Positions 18,369 to 27,910 of a DNA stretch of 64,000 nt are shown piece after piece. Position 1 is the stretch's first letter, and the number at the start of each line of letters is the position of its first letter. This DNA is from Carboxylicivirga caseinilyticus (lineage in GTDB: Bacteria; Bacteroidota; Bacteroidia; Bacteroidales; Marinilabiliaceae), in contig JAFMVE010000014.1 in the NCBI GenBank assembly GCA_025499705.1, positions 1 through 64,000 on the forward strand, written 5' to 3'. Below the pieces are notes generated by a model. That model had not been told where the DNA came from, did not search any database, and saw only the letters and a list, made by a program, of their open reading frames with translations. The position numbers and the translations under genes are program-made.

Positions 18369-18782
18369 ATGAAAGAAGATATTGACAAACAACTCCAAAC
18401 CCGGAACATCAAACCAACTTCTATGCGACAGTTGGTTTTGCAGGTCTTGAATGAACAAAAAACAGCCATAAGTTTACCGGAGCTGGAAAACAAATTTGAA
18501 AAGGCGGACAAGACCACATTGTACCGAACGCTTAAAACTTTTGTAGAAAACAAGCTAATTCACAGCATCGATGATGGCACGGGTTCGGTAAAATATGCTT
18601 TGTGCCAAGAAGCCTGTGAATGCCACCCCGAAGACCTTCATGTTCATTTTTTATGTACCGTTTGTGGGCAGACTTATTGCCTTACAGATGTAGCCGTTCC
18701 CAAAATTAATTTACCAGCCAAATTTCAACTAGAAAGTGTGAACATGGTAGTGAGAGGGGTGTGTCCCAGCTGCGACAAATAA
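18369..18782 (+). CDS. Fur-family metal-responsive repressor
   Basis: A 137-residue Fur/Zur-type regulator. The winged helix (about 10-80) includes KTTLYRTLKTFVENKLI. The dimerisation domain carries metal ligands HPEDLHVHFLCTVCGQTYC (about 90-108) and a C-terminal CPSC pair. It precedes the efflux cluster, and a TGCAAC-N3-GTTGCA palindrome lies just after it, so it is the likely zinc- or related-metal-sensing repressor of the operon. Start taken at ATG 18369 rather than a TTG two codons earlier. Confidence 0.9.
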   Translation: MKEDIDKQLQTRNIKPTSMRQLVLQVLNEQKTAISLPELENKFEKADKTTLYRTLKTFVENKLIHSIDDGTGSVKYALCQEACECHPEDLHVHFLCTVCGQTYCLTDVAVPKINLPAKFQLESVNMVVRGVCPSCDK

Positions 18783-18786
18783 ACTT

Positions 18787-18821
18787 TGCAACCCGGTTGC
18801 ATCAACTTTTTTATATCTTTG
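18787..18821 (+). promoter_or_regulatory. Candidate Fur-family operator and -7 box of the metal operon
   Basis: TGCAAC (18787-18792) and GTTGCA (18796-18801) form a perfect inverted repeat with a 3-base centre. A Bacteroidota-type -7 box, TATCTTTG, follows at 18814-18821. The palindrome would sit over the -33 region; no well-spaced TTTG box is visible. Confidence 0.5.
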
Positions 18822-18853
18822 GCGTTATATAATTGATTAATCTTTAGAAGCAG

Positions 18854-19252
18854 GTGAATTTTAAAGGACAACATATAGAAAGGATATTTACCTTTTTGGC
18901 TGGGCTGATTATATTGGCTCATACTGTTGTGCCGCATCATCACCATTTTGAGATTTCGCACTCATCTGAAGAGGAATCGGCCTGTGAGGTGCCTGTTCAT
19001 GGGCAAAATCAGGAAAAGCCAGACACACATTGTCACGCATTTAATATTCTGGTATCAGAAAGGACTAGCACCATATCTTTAAACAAGTCTTTATCTGACC
19101 ATCTCAATTTTTTCACAGCTGGAGTTGTAATTCAAATCGAAACTCCACCTGTAATCGACATTCCCACAACCTTTTTTGGCAACCATGCCATTTTCAAAAA
19201 ACAATATTTCTATACCGCCCACTTACTTCGGGCACCTCCTGCAATTGCTTAA
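18854..19252 (+). CDS. Small His-rich exported protein of the metal cluster
   Basis: A 132-residue protein with a GTG start and an N-terminal hydrophobic segment (TFLAGLIILAHTVV), followed immediately by HHHHFEISHSSEEES and later DTHCHAF, probable metal ligands. No named family was recognised; similar short His-rich exported proteins sit at the head of efflux operons in this phylum. It may be a periplasmic metal-binding protein or sensor. It directly follows the Fur gene and the candidate operator. Confidence 0.7.
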   Translation: MNFKGQHIERIFTFLAGLIILAHTVVPHHHHFEISHSSEEESACEVPVHGQNQEKPDTHCHAFNILVSERTSTISLNKSLSDHLNFFTAGVVIQIETPPVIDIPTTFFGNHAIFKKQYFYTAHLLRAPPAIA

Positions 19253-19316
19253 CTTTTGTTTCAATTAACAGGCCGGCAAAACAGCTGGTCTGCATGTTTA
19301 TCTTAATCTTTTTGAC

Positions 19317-19775
19317 ATGAAAAAGAAGAAGTTAAGCAAGCATCAATTACGGGAAAAACAGGAAATCGAGGACAAAAAGTTTAATCGAACACTGATTATC
19401 AGTTTTAGCATATTGATAGTTGTCACATTTTCTGTTCTGACTTTCTACACCTATGGCTGCGATACCAGGTTTCTGTATCACAAATGGGCTTGGTATGGTA
19501 AGGAAATTCCGGGTGAATGGGCTTGTATGAATGGCAATAATTTAACGATGCATAAATCTTCAAAAGTCGCTTATAATAAAAAGGCATACTATTTCTGTAG
19601 CCAGGAATGTTTCAATCACCTAACAAAACACTTTGCAGAAGTTGGGATGGTTCCCGATGCTTTTTCAGGCGATTCAATCAACAAAGCCGATGCCTTAATC
19701 GGGTTAAAAGAAAAAGGAAAACCTGAATTGGCTTACTTTAAAAATCAGCAAACATTTAAAAAGTATTATGAGTAG
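19317..19775 (+). CDS. Membrane-anchored TRASH-like metal-binding protein
   Basis: A 152-residue protein with a charged N terminus, one membrane segment (LIISFSILIVVTFSVLTF, about 30-47) and an extracytoplasmic domain. That domain contains GEWACMNGNN, and YYFCSQECFNHLTKHF resembles TRASH/YHS Cys motifs that bind transition metals. It lies 36 bases upstream of the RND pump gene and probably helps sense or deliver metal. The specific function is inferred. Confidence 0.65.
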   Translation: MKKKKLSKHQLREKQEIEDKKFNRTLIISFSILIVVTFSVLTFYTYGCDTRFLYHKWAWYGKEIPGEWACMNGNNLTMHKSSKVAYNKKAYYFCSQECFNHLTKHFAEVGMVPDAFSGDSINKADALIGLKEKGKPELAYFKNQQTFKKYYE

Positions 19776-19811
19776 GATAAATAGAGTTTTAACAAATAAA
19801 ATCAATAAGAA

Positions 19812-22800
19812 ATGATAAACAGAATCATATCTTTTTCAATAAAGAACAAAGCTCTCATTGGTTTAATGACCATAGGGCTTATTATCGGGGGCATTTGGTC
19901 AATGACCAAAGTACCATTAGATGCCGTGCCCGACATTACCAACAACCAGGTGCAGGTAATAACCACCGCACCCAATTTGGGAACCGAAGACATAGAGCAG
20001 TTTGTAACCTATCAGGTGGAACTTTCGGTGGCTAACTTGCCGGGGGTTACCGAAATCCGCTCTGTTTCACGGTTCGGATTGTCAGTGGTAACAATAGTAT
20101 TCGAGGACAATATGGGGACATACCTTCCCCGGCAATTGGTAAGCGAGGCATTGGCCGAAATTAAGGAGAACATCCCTGAAGGATTTGCCGAGCCCTTTAT
20201 GGCACCCATCAGTACCGGATTGGGTGAGATTTACCAATACACGCTGGAAGTACAGCCCGGCTACGATACTCTTTACGATGACATGGAGCTGCGCACCATG
20301 CAGGAATGGATTGTAAAACGCCAGATGGCAATGGTCCCCGGTGTGGTTGAAGTAAACTCCTTTGGCGGACGTGGCAAACAATACGAAATTTCCATAAACC
20401 CCGATAAGCTTCGCAGCATGAACCTGACCATTGCTGACATTTTTGAGGCTTTGGAAGATAATAATCAGAATACCGGAGGGGCTTACATTGAGAAAAAATT
20501 TCAGGCCAACTTTATCCGTGGCGAAGGTTTAATGCGTTCGATTGATGACATTCGAAATACCCCTGTTGCCAATGTAAACGGGCAACCTGTTTTTATACGT
20601 GATGTGGCTGAAGTAAAATATGGCAGTTTTGTTCGCTATGGGGCATTTACCAAAAATGGTAAAGGTGAAGCCGTAGGAGGTATTGTAATGATGCTTAAGG
20701 GCGAAAACTCCAACGATGTCATCAAGGATGTGAAGGAACGTATGGCCTTAATTCAAAAATCGTTGCCGGAAGGTGTGAAAATTGAATCTTTCCTCGACCG
20801 CAGCAAACTGATAAAAAGCACCACATCCACTGTAGCCGAAAACCTTTCACTGGGGGCGCTCATCGTAATCTTTGTCCTTGTCATCTTTTTGGGCAATTTA
20901 CGGGGTGGTTTGCTGGTAGCTTCTACCATACCGCTTGCCCTGCTCTTTTCGTTTATCATGATGAAAGTTTTTGGTGTTTGGGCAAACCTGATGAGCCTCG
21001 GGGCTATCGACTTTGGGATTCTTGTCGATGGGGCGGTAATCATCGTGGAAAGCATGATTTTTTACCTGCACCGGAATGAATTTATCGGGAAAAAACTGGG
21101 GCTGCCCCAACGCAACGAAATTGCCTACAATTCAGCCAGTAAAATGATGAACTCCGCATTTTTCGGGCAGCTGATTATCCTTATTGTTTTTATTCCTGTA
21201 CTGGCATTGCAGGGTGTGGAGGGCAAAATGTTTATACCCATGGCCATGACCTTTGGTTTTGCCGTGTTGGGTGTGATGGTGCTGTGTCTTACCTACATCC
21301 CTATGATGGCAGCACTTTTCCTGAAACCTCCGAAAACAGATAAAAAAACCTGGGGAGAGAAATTTATTATAAAGCTTGAAAACCTGTACGAACCGGTAAT
21401 TGCCTGGGCTTTACGCAAAGGTAAGCTTGTATTGGGAATTGCCTTGGTGCTTTTAATTTCCGGAGGATTCCTTTTCTCACGTATGGGAGCCGAATTTATT
21501 CCTCAGTTGGACGAAGGCGATTTTGCTTTCCAGGCTTTTCTGAAGCCCGGAACATCGCTATCTGAGGTAGAAAAAGCCTCTACCCGTATTGAACAGATAG
21601 TATTGGAAAATTTTCCAGACGAGATAGAATCCATTCAAAGCCGTATTGGGGTGGCTGATTTACCTACCGACCCCATGCCGATTGATATTGCCGATATATT
21701 TGTCATTCTCACACCGGAAGATGAATGGACAAAGGTTGAATCAAAACAGGAACTGATTGATAAGGTAAAAGAAAAGGTAAGTGTTTTGCCCGGTATAAAC
21801 TACGAATTTACCCAGCCAATCGAGATGCGGTTCAACGAGCTTTTAACCGGAATTCGTGAAGATGTGGCTATTAAATTGTACGGTGATGACCTGAATATGC
21901 TGGCTGATAAAGCCGAAGAAATTTCCGGTTTAATTGCAGGTATTGAAGGCATTGAAGGCATAAAAGCCGAAGCAACCCGTGGGCTGCCTCAAATAACGGT
22001 AAAATACAACCGTACCAAACTGGGGCAGTACGGGTTAAAAATAAAAGACCTGAATACCGTGGTAGAGACTGCTTTTAGCGGTGGCGTTGCCGGGGTTATC
22101 TATGAAGGTGAACGTATGTTCGACCTTGTGGTTCGACTTGATGAAGCACACCGACAGAGTATTGACGACCTTCGGAATTTATTTGTGAATACTCCCGATG
22201 GAAATCAGGTTCCCCTAAAGGAAGTAGCTGAAATCAGCTATCAACCCGGCCCGATGCAAATTAGCCGCGACAATACCAACAGGCGTACTTATGTAGGTAT
22301 TAACGTGGAAGGCAGGGACATTAAATCGCTGGTAGAAGAAATTCAACAGACGCTCGATGAAAAACTGGAACTGCCTTCGGGTTATTACATTCGCTACGGT
22401 GGTGCTTTTGAAAACCTCGAACGAGCATCAAAACGTCTTACTCTGGTTGTACCGCTTGCGTTGGCATTGATATTTATGCTTGTTTTCTTTGCCATTAAAT
22501 CGTTTAAACAAACCCTGATGATTTATGTGGCCATTCCTTTTGCAGCAGTGGGGGGTATTTTTTCGCTTTACCTACGCGATATGCCTTTCAGTATTTCGGC
22601 AGGAGTCGGCTTTATTGTACTCTTTGGTGTGGCAGTATTGAACGGGCTGGTTTTGATAAGCGGTTTTAACGAGTTGAAAGAAGAAGGAAAACTCAGTATT
22701 GGCGAAATTATTAAACAGGGTTCCCTTCGCCGGATACGCCCTATATTCCTGACTGCATCAACCGATATACTGGGTTTCCTGCCTATGGCTATTTCCACCT

Positions 22801-24155
22801 CAGCAGGGGCAGAAGTGCAACGCCCGCTTGCCACCGTGGTTATTGGCGGCATGTTAACATCAACACTTCTAACACTGGTTGTGTTGCCCATACTTTACAA
22901 GATGGTTGAATCAGGAAAAACCAAACTGAAAGTGCCAAAACTCAATACCACGGTAATAGCCGTTCTGCTCATCATAGTCGGTATTGGTGCTTCAGGCACC
23001 CTGAAAGCACAGGAAAATTCAGTTACCCTTGAGCAGGCAATTGAACGGGCAAAAGAAAACTACCCTTCGTTAAAAGCAGCTTCGCTCGATGTGGAGAAAC
23101 AAAAAGCCCTGAAAGCTACAGCTTACGATTTGGGCAATACGTCCATCTACACCGGTAAAGAGGAAACCGGAAACGGAGCGGTGGGTATTCAAAACCAAAT
23201 TGGGATAACACAATCGGAAATTGACCTGTTTGGCATACCTGCCAAAACAAAACTGAATAAATCACGTACCGGCCTTGCTGTTTCAAAACTTGAACTGACA
23301 GAGAATGAACTGGTCAGAAACGTGAGCCTTGCATGGTACAGGTCACTGGTTGCAAAAAAGCAAACAGAATTGTACAATCAGCTCGACAGTATTTATACCA
23401 ATTTTCTGAAAGCTGCCGAATTGCGGTTTAAAACCCAGCAAACATCCAAAGTAGAGTACCTTTCTGCCTCGGCTAAATACAAAGAGTTAATGGTGAATAT
23501 GAAACAGGCTGAGAGCGAATACCTGGCATCGCTGCAAATTCTGAACCAGTACCTGATGTACCCCGGCGGTGTAGAAATTACAGATGCCGGACAAGAGTGG
23601 GGTAAATCGATTCATGCTGCCTTTTCAGGTGATTCGTTAAACAATGTTCCTTTATTGAATTATTACAGGCAGCAGCTTGATGTTTCAGAAGCAGAGTGGA
23701 AAGCCGAAAAAGCAAATTTTTTACCTAAACTCGATTTGGGGTACTCGCGGCAATCGGTCGATGGTACTTCTGGTTTTTATGGTTGGGAAGCAGGTGTTTC
23801 CGTTCCTTTACTGTTCTTTTCCCAGTCGGGAAAAACAAAAGCCGCCCATATAAATTACCAGATTACCGGACAGGAATACAAGCAAAGGGAATTGGAGCTG
23901 AATGCCTCTTACAAGGAACTTTTAAGCCGTTACAGGGTAATGAGCGAGGTGCTGGAATATTATAGAAACGAAGCCCTTCCGCTTGCTGCCGAGCAAATTG
24001 AAGCTGCAAATCTTGGTTATCGTCTTGGAAACCTCAATTATATCGAGTTTATCCAAAACACCGAATCAGCCATAAAAACAAGGCAGGAATATTTATCACG
24101 GCTATCAGATTTCTTCGAAATTAAGGAGCAATTGGAATACATAACAGGTCAATAA
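19812..24155 (+). CDS. czcA: CzcA-type heavy-metal RND pump fused to a TolC-like outer-membrane channel
   Basis: 1447 residues in two parts. Residues 1 to about 1040 are an HME-RND transporter: first membrane helix, two large periplasmic loops and twelve-helix plan, with the proton-relay motif DFGILVDGAVIIVE in TM4, the signature of the divalent-cation (Co/Zn/Cd/Ni) rather than Cu/Ag branch. A signal-like hydrophobic stretch then leads into an OMF domain from about 1062 (QENSVTLEQAIERAKENYPS), equivalent to CzcC. This fusion occurs in Bacteroidota. It takes metal from periplasm to outside together with the CzcB-like adaptor 18 bases downstream. Confidence 0.93.
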   Translation: MINRIISFSIKNKALIGLMTIGLIIGGIWSMTKVPLDAVPDITNNQVQVITTAPNLGTEDIEQFVTYQVELSVANLPGVTEIRSVSRFGLSVVTIVFEDNMGTYLPRQLVSEALAEIKENIPEGFAEPFMAPISTGLGEIYQYTLEVQPGYDTLYDDMELRTMQEWIVKRQMAMVPGVVEVNSFGGRGKQYEISINPDKLRSMNLTIADIFEALEDNNQNTGGAYIEKKFQANFIRGEGLMRSIDDIRNTPVANVNGQPVFIRDVAEVKYGSFVRYGAFTKNGKGEAVGGIVMMLKGENSNDVIKDVKERMALIQKSLPEGVKIESFLDRSKLIKSTTSTVAENLSLGALIVIFVLVIFLGNLRGGLLVASTIPLALLFSFIMMKVFGVWANLMSLGAIDFGILVDGAVIIVESMIFYLHRNEFIGKKLGLPQRNEIAYNSASKMMNSAFFGQLIILIVFIPVLALQGVEGKMFIPMAMTFGFAVLGVMVLCLTYIPMMAALFLKPPKTDKKTWGEKFIIKLENLYEPVIAWALRKGKLVLGIALVLLISGGFLFSRMGAEFIPQLDEGDFAFQAFLKPGTSLSEVEKASTRIEQIVLENFPDEIESIQSRIGVADLPTDPMPIDIADIFVILTPEDEWTKVESKQELIDKVKEKVSVLPGINYEFTQPIEMRFNELLTGIREDVAIKLYGDDLNMLADKAEEISGLIAGIEGIEGIKAEATRGLPQITVKYNRTKLGQYGLKIKDLNTVVETAFSGGVAGVIYEGERMFDLVVRLDEAHRQSIDDLRNLFVNTPDGNQVPLKEVAEISYQPGPMQISRDNTNRRTYVGINVEGRDIKSLVEEIQQTLDEKLELPSGYYIRYGGAFENLERASKRLTLVVPLALALIFMLVFFAIKSFKQTLMIYVAIPFAAVGGIFSLYLRDMPFSISAGVGFIVLFGVAVLNGLVLISGFNELKEEGKLSIGEIIKQGSLRRIRPIFLTASTDILGFLPMAISTSAGAEVQRPLATVVIGGMLTSTLLTLVVLPILYKMVESGKTKLKVPKLNTTVIAVLLIIVGIGASGTLKAQENSVTLEQAIERAKENYPSLKAASLDVEKQKALKATAYDLGNTSIYTGKEETGNGAVGIQNQIGITQSEIDLFGIPAKTKLNKSRTGLAVSKLELTENELVRNVSLAWYRSLVAKKQTELYNQLDSIYTNFLKAAELRFKTQQTSKVEYLSASAKYKELMVNMKQAESEYLASLQILNQYLMYPGGVEITDAGQEWGKSIHAAFSGDSLNNVPLLNYYRQQLDVSEAEWKAEKANFLPKLDLGYSRQSVDGTSGFYGWEAGVSVPLLFFSQSGKTKAAHINYQITGQEYKQRELELNASYKELLSRYRVMSEVLEYYRNEALPLAAEQIEAANLGYRLGNLNYIEFIQNTESAIKTRQEYLSRLSDFFEIKEQLEYITGQ

Positions 24156-24173
24156 TTTTAAAAACAGATAAAA

Positions 24174-25481
24174 ATGAAAACGAAAATATTTTTAGCACTT
24201 CTTGCAGTAGTAACGCTCATGTCGTGCAACAGCAACAAAAAGGAAAACAGTGAAGCCGGGGAACATGCAGAGCATGAAGGCCCCGAAGGTGTGGTAATGC
24301 TGAACGAACTTCAGCGTGAAGCCTTAAATCTGCAATTGGGTAATTTTCAAATGCGAAACCTTACCACACTGGTAAAAACAAACGGACAACTTGAAGTACC
24401 ACCTGCTGCCAGTGCTGATGTTACGGCCATTATTGGTGGAAATGTAAAAGAAATAAAGGTTTTTCACGGCGATAAAGTAAATAAAGGTCAGGCGTTGGCC
24501 ATACTGGAGCATCCTGATTATATTGTCCTTCAGGAAGAATTTGCCGAAACAGCCAACAAACTCGAATTTCTTGAACAGGAATATGCCCGTCAGAAAGAAC
24601 TTTTCGAAAATAACGTGGGTGCAGGTAAAGACTTCCAACAGGTAAAATCGGAATACAACACAGCCAAAGCACGTTACGAAGGTTTAAAATCAAGGCTTCA
24701 ACTGCTCAATCTTTCGCCCGATAAAGTAAAAGAAGGAAGCATTTCAAACACCATTTCCATACTTTCACCCATCAACGGCTTTGTTAATGATGTGAATATT
24801 AAGGTGGGAACCTATGTCGATGCCAAAGACCAGCTTCTTAGCATTACCGACAACCGGGAAATACATGCCGACTTTATGGTGTATGAAAATGATGTACACC
24901 TTATAGAAAACGGGCAAAAAGTTGATTTTACCGTTTCCAACCGTCCGGGCGAGGAATTGAGTGCAACCATTTTTGCCATCGGCAAAGAATTTGAACCCAA
25001 CACCAGGGCAGTACACATCCATGCACGCCTCGATAAAAATCCGGGCAACCTGATTCCGGGCATGTATGTTTCGGGGCATATCCACACCGATGAAAATAAC
25101 ACCCGAACCCTTCCTAACAATGCTGTGGTTGCCGAAGGAACTAAATCCTATATCTTTATTTTGGATGAATCGGTTGAAGCAGAAGAACACGAGGGGCATG
25201 AACATGAAGCAGTAGCAGAAAACGAAGAAGGACACGAAGGACACGACCATGAGGCTGAGGAAAACCATGAGGAACATGAGGGCGAAGCAGGACACGAAGA
25301 CGAAAATGGGGGTCATGTAATGGCTTTCCGCATGGTAGAAGTAATAACCGGAAAGCAAGACGGTGGCTACACCGAAATAAAGTTGCTCAGTCCCTTAGCT
25401 GATGATACTCAAATTGTAATGAACGCAGCATACTATCTGCTGGCCGATATGAAAAAAGAAGAAACAGAACACGAACATTAA
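24174..25481 (+). CDS. czcB: CzcB-like periplasmic adaptor lipoprotein with His-rich insert
   Basis: A 435-residue membrane-fusion protein. A lipoprotein signal ends LMSCNSN (Cys near 18). A barrel-sandwich and alpha-hairpin follow (about 70-190; hairpin LEFLEQEYARQKELFEN). A striking His/Glu-rich region (about 325-380, with repeated HEGHEH- and GHDHE-type clusters) probably chelates metal in the periplasm. It joins the RND pump to its channel, which is already fused to the pump here. Downstream lies a 130-base AT-rich gap before the PII-like gene. Confidence 0.9.
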   Translation: MKTKIFLALLAVVTLMSCNSNKKENSEAGEHAEHEGPEGVVMLNELQREALNLQLGNFQMRNLTTLVKTNGQLEVPPAASADVTAIIGGNVKEIKVFHGDKVNKGQALAILEHPDYIVLQEEFAETANKLEFLEQEYARQKELFENNVGAGKDFQQVKSEYNTAKARYEGLKSRLQLLNLSPDKVKEGSISNTISILSPINGFVNDVNIKVGTYVDAKDQLLSITDNREIHADFMVYENDVHLIENGQKVDFTVSNRPGEELSATIFAIGKEFEPNTRAVHIHARLDKNPGNLIPGMYVSGHIHTDENNTRTLPNNAVVAEGTKSYIFILDESVEAEEHEGHEHEAVAENEEGHEGHDHEAEENHEEHEGEAGHEDENGGHVMAFRMVEVITGKQDGGYTEIKLLSPLADDTQIVMNAAYYLLADMKKEETEHEH

Positions 25482-25612
25482 AAATCAGGATTATGAAACG
25501 AACTTAAATTTTCAGCATTCTAAATTCAAAAACAAGAATGATTAAAATTTATGTGAGTTCCTGAATGGATTCAAATTTTTTAAACATTTAGAAATTAAAA
25601 AATTTTAAACAG

Positions 25613-25942
25613 ATGAAAGAAATAAAAGCATTTATACGCCCCAATAAAGTGAATGATATTGTTCACCATTTAAAAGATGCAGGTTTTGAGAACATGACCA
25701 TTTCATCGGCAGAGGGAACGGGAAAGTTGCAGGATGAAGCCGCATTTGTTTCCCAAAAATTTTCAATTACCGACAGCGAGGTGGCCAAACTTGAACTTGT
25801 TGTCAATAAAAACGATGTGGACAAAGTAGTACATATTATTTCGGAGCAGGGCAAAACCTTAAATCCCGGCGATGGTATTATTTATGTTTCGGATGTAAAC
25901 CAAATTTACCGGGTGAAAGATGGTTTGAAAAATGGAAATTAA
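25613..25942 (+). CDS. PII-like small regulatory protein of the metal cluster
   Basis: A 109-residue protein with the ferredoxin-like fold pattern of PII/GlnB relatives: MKEIKAFIRPNKVNDIVHHL at the start, FENMTISSAEGTGK where PII has its first loop, and VDKVVHIISEQ. The uridylylation T-loop of true GlnB is not conserved. PII-like proteins near CzcA pumps are known and are proposed to sense metals or small ligands. A terminator follows. Confidence 0.75.
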   Translation: MKEIKAFIRPNKVNDIVHHLKDAGFENMTISSAEGTGKLQDEAAFVSQKFSITDSEVAKLELVVNKNDVDKVVHIISEQGKTLNPGDGIIYVSDVNQIYRVKDGLKNGN

Positions 25943-25954
25943 TTAGATAAATAG

Positions 25955-25985
25955 CCGTGGCGGCTTCCGGGTTGCCACGGTTTTT
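25955..25985 (+). terminator. Intrinsic terminator after PII-like gene
   Basis: A 7-bp stem, CCGTGGC (25955-25961) with GCCACGG (25974-25980), is followed directly by five T residues. Confidence 0.75.
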
Positions 25986-25999
25986 ATAATTTTAGTGCA

Positions 26000-26797
26000 A
26001 TGCAAAAATCACATTACCATATTACAAAAATGGACTGCCCCTCGGAGGAGAACCTAATCCGCATGAAACTGGATGGTGTTGACGGCATCCATCAATTGGA
26101 ATTTGATATTGAAAACCGTAAGCTTTCCGTCTTGCATTTGGGTAAAAATGAAGAAATCACAAAACAACTGGAAAGCCTGAAGCTGGGTGCAAATCTTATT
26201 GAATCTGAGACCATAACTGATGCTGACTTTCAACCGGAAAGCACGGGCAGTCAGTCCAAATTACTATGGACGGTGCTGATTATCAATTTCAGTTTTTTTA
26301 TTATTGAAATTACTACAGGTTTTATATCCGGCTCAATGGGATTGGTTGCCGATTCGCTTGACATGCTTGCCGATGCTGCTGTTTATGGCTTGAGTTTATG
26401 GGCTGTGGGGACAGCGGTTGCCCGTAAAAAGAAAGTAGCAACATTAAGCGGATATTTTCAACTGGCACTGGCAGCTATTGGCTTCATTGAAGTCATCCGA
26501 AGGTTTATCGGAGTGGAAGAAATACCTGATTTCAGGATGATGATTGGAATTTCGATATTGGCACTTATAGCCAATTCCGTTTGCCTGTACTTGCTTCAAA
26601 AATCAAAAAGCAATGAAGCACACATGAAAGCCAGCATGATTTTCACCTCAAACGATGTGATTATTAATACAGGTGTTATCGTTGCCGGGGTTTTGGTATT
26701 GCTTACGCAATCGAAATACCCCGACCTGATTATCGGAGCAATCGTCTTTTTGATTGTGGTAAGGGGAGCTTTCAGGATTTTAAAACTAGGGAAATAA
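26000..26797 (+). CDS. Cation diffusion facilitator-like transporter with N-terminal HMA-like domain
   Basis: 265 residues. The first 75 look like a heavy-metal-associated ferredoxin-like domain (YHITKMDCPSEENLIRMKL). Five to six membrane helices follow, with the CDF metal-site helix VADSLDMLADAAVYGLSLW (about 116-134) and SNDVIINTGVIVAGVL near 213. The usual C-terminal cytoplasmic domain is absent, so the metal-binding domain has in effect moved to the N terminus. It probably exports Zn, Co or Cd from the cytoplasm. Confidence 0.8.
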   Translation: MQKSHYHITKMDCPSEENLIRMKLDGVDGIHQLEFDIENRKLSVLHLGKNEEITKQLESLKLGANLIESETITDADFQPESTGSQSKLLWTVLIINFSFFIIEITTGFISGSMGLVADSLDMLADAAVYGLSLWAVGTAVARKKKVATLSGYFQLALAAIGFIEVIRRFIGVEEIPDFRMMIGISILALIANSVCLYLLQKSKSNEAHMKASMIFTSNDVIINTGVIVAGVLVLLTQSKYPDLIIGAIVFLIVVRGAFRILKLGK

Positions 26798-26809
26798 ATT
26801 TAAAATCTT

Positions 26810-27706
26810 ATGGCACATTCACACGGACATTCACATGCAACAAACAAAAGTTACGGAAAAGCTTTTGCCCTGGGTATTGGATTAAATGTAATCTTTATTG
26901 CCGTTGAAATCATTTATGGTTTAATTGCCAACTCATCTGCTCTGCTCGCTGATGCAGGACATAATGCCAGCGATGTGCTCGGCCTTGTTTTTGCATGGAC
27001 GGCCATTTGGCTTGCATCCATCAAACCGCGGGGCAAATACACCTACGGGCTTCGAAAAACAACCATCCTTGTTTCAATTTTAAATGCCCTTCTGTTGTTT
27101 GGTGCGGTAGCTGTTATCGCATGGGATGCCATTGGTAAATTTAAAAACCCTGAACCTGTGGCTGGCAGTCAGGTAATGATTGTTGCCGCCATTGGTGTAG
27201 TCATCAACACCTTAACTGCTTTGCTTTTTATGAAAGGCCAGAAAGACGACCTGAACATAAAAGGTGCATTTCTGCACATGGCAGCCGATGCCGGGGTATC
27301 GCTGGGTGTTGTTGTGGCAGGTTTGTTAATCAACCTCACCGGAAAACAATGGATTGACCCACTTACAAGTTTTCTTATCATTGCGGTTATCGTTTGGGGA
27401 ACCTGGCGTTTGTTTACCGATTCAGTCGATTTAGCCTTAGATGCCGTACCCAAACATATTAACCTTGAAAAAGTCAGGGAATTTCTGCTGGCACAAAAAG
27501 GAGTGGAAAACATTCACGACCTGCACATTTGGGCAATGAGTACTACAAAGGTGGCATTGACAGCACACCTGATAATACCTGAAGGCATTAATGACAATTT
27601 TATAGGCGATTTGCAACATGAACTCGAACACGAGTTTGGTATCAACCATACCACGCTTCAAATCGAAAATAAAAGTATAGAAGAAGATTGTGAAATAGAT
27701 TGCTAA
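26810..27706 (+). CDS. czcD: CzcD-type cation diffusion facilitator
   Basis: A 298-residue CDF transporter. It has a His-rich N terminus (HSHGHSH), six membrane helices, the zinc-site motif LLADAGHNASDVLGL (about 44-58) with the H-x3-D pair, and HMAADAGVSLGVVV (about 156-169) in TM5. A C-terminal ferredoxin-like cytoplasmic domain (about 210-285) includes HDLHIWAM. It exchanges cytoplasmic Zn/Co/Cd for protons. It lies 13 bases after the previous CDF gene, clearly one transcript. Confidence 0.92.
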   Translation: MAHSHGHSHATNKSYGKAFALGIGLNVIFIAVEIIYGLIANSSALLADAGHNASDVLGLVFAWTAIWLASIKPRGKYTYGLRKTTILVSILNALLLFGAVAVIAWDAIGKFKNPEPVAGSQVMIVAAIGVVINTLTALLFMKGQKDDLNIKGAFLHMAADAGVSLGVVVAGLLINLTGKQWIDPLTSFLIIAVIVWGTWRLFTDSVDLALDAVPKHINLEKVREFLLAQKGVENIHDLHIWAMSTTKVALTAHLIIPEGINDNFIGDLQHELEHEFGINHTTLQIENKSIEEDCEIDC

Positions 27707-27715
27707 ATCTGGCTT

Positions 27716-27910
27716 ATGGAAATAAAATATAAATCAACAATCACTTGCCCCGACTGCGGATACCAAAAAGAAGAAACAATGCCCGAGGATTCCTGTCAGT
27801 TCTTTTATGAATGTGAAAATTGCAAAACCATACTAAAACCAAGGCAGGGAGATTGTTGCGTGTTTTGTTCGTATGGTTCAATTATATGCCCAGTATCCAC
27901 AAAAAAATAA
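27716..27910 (+). CDS. GDCCVxC-domain small zinc-ribbon-like protein
   Basis: A 64-residue cysteine-rich protein with CPDCGYQ, CENCKT and the family signature GDCCVFCSYGS near its C terminus. Such proteins occur at the ends of heavy-metal (including mercury and cadmium) resistance operons. Probably cytosolic metal binding; the last recognisable gene of the metal cluster, 10 bases after czcD. Confidence 0.8.
   Translation: MEIKYKSTITCPDCGYQKEETMPEDSCQFFYECENCKTILKPRQGDCCVFCSYGSIICPVSTKK

Noticed and set aside
18221-18553. 110-codon minus-strand frame near the Fur gene
   Set aside because: It overlaps the conserved winged-helix part of the Fur gene and has no homologous features.
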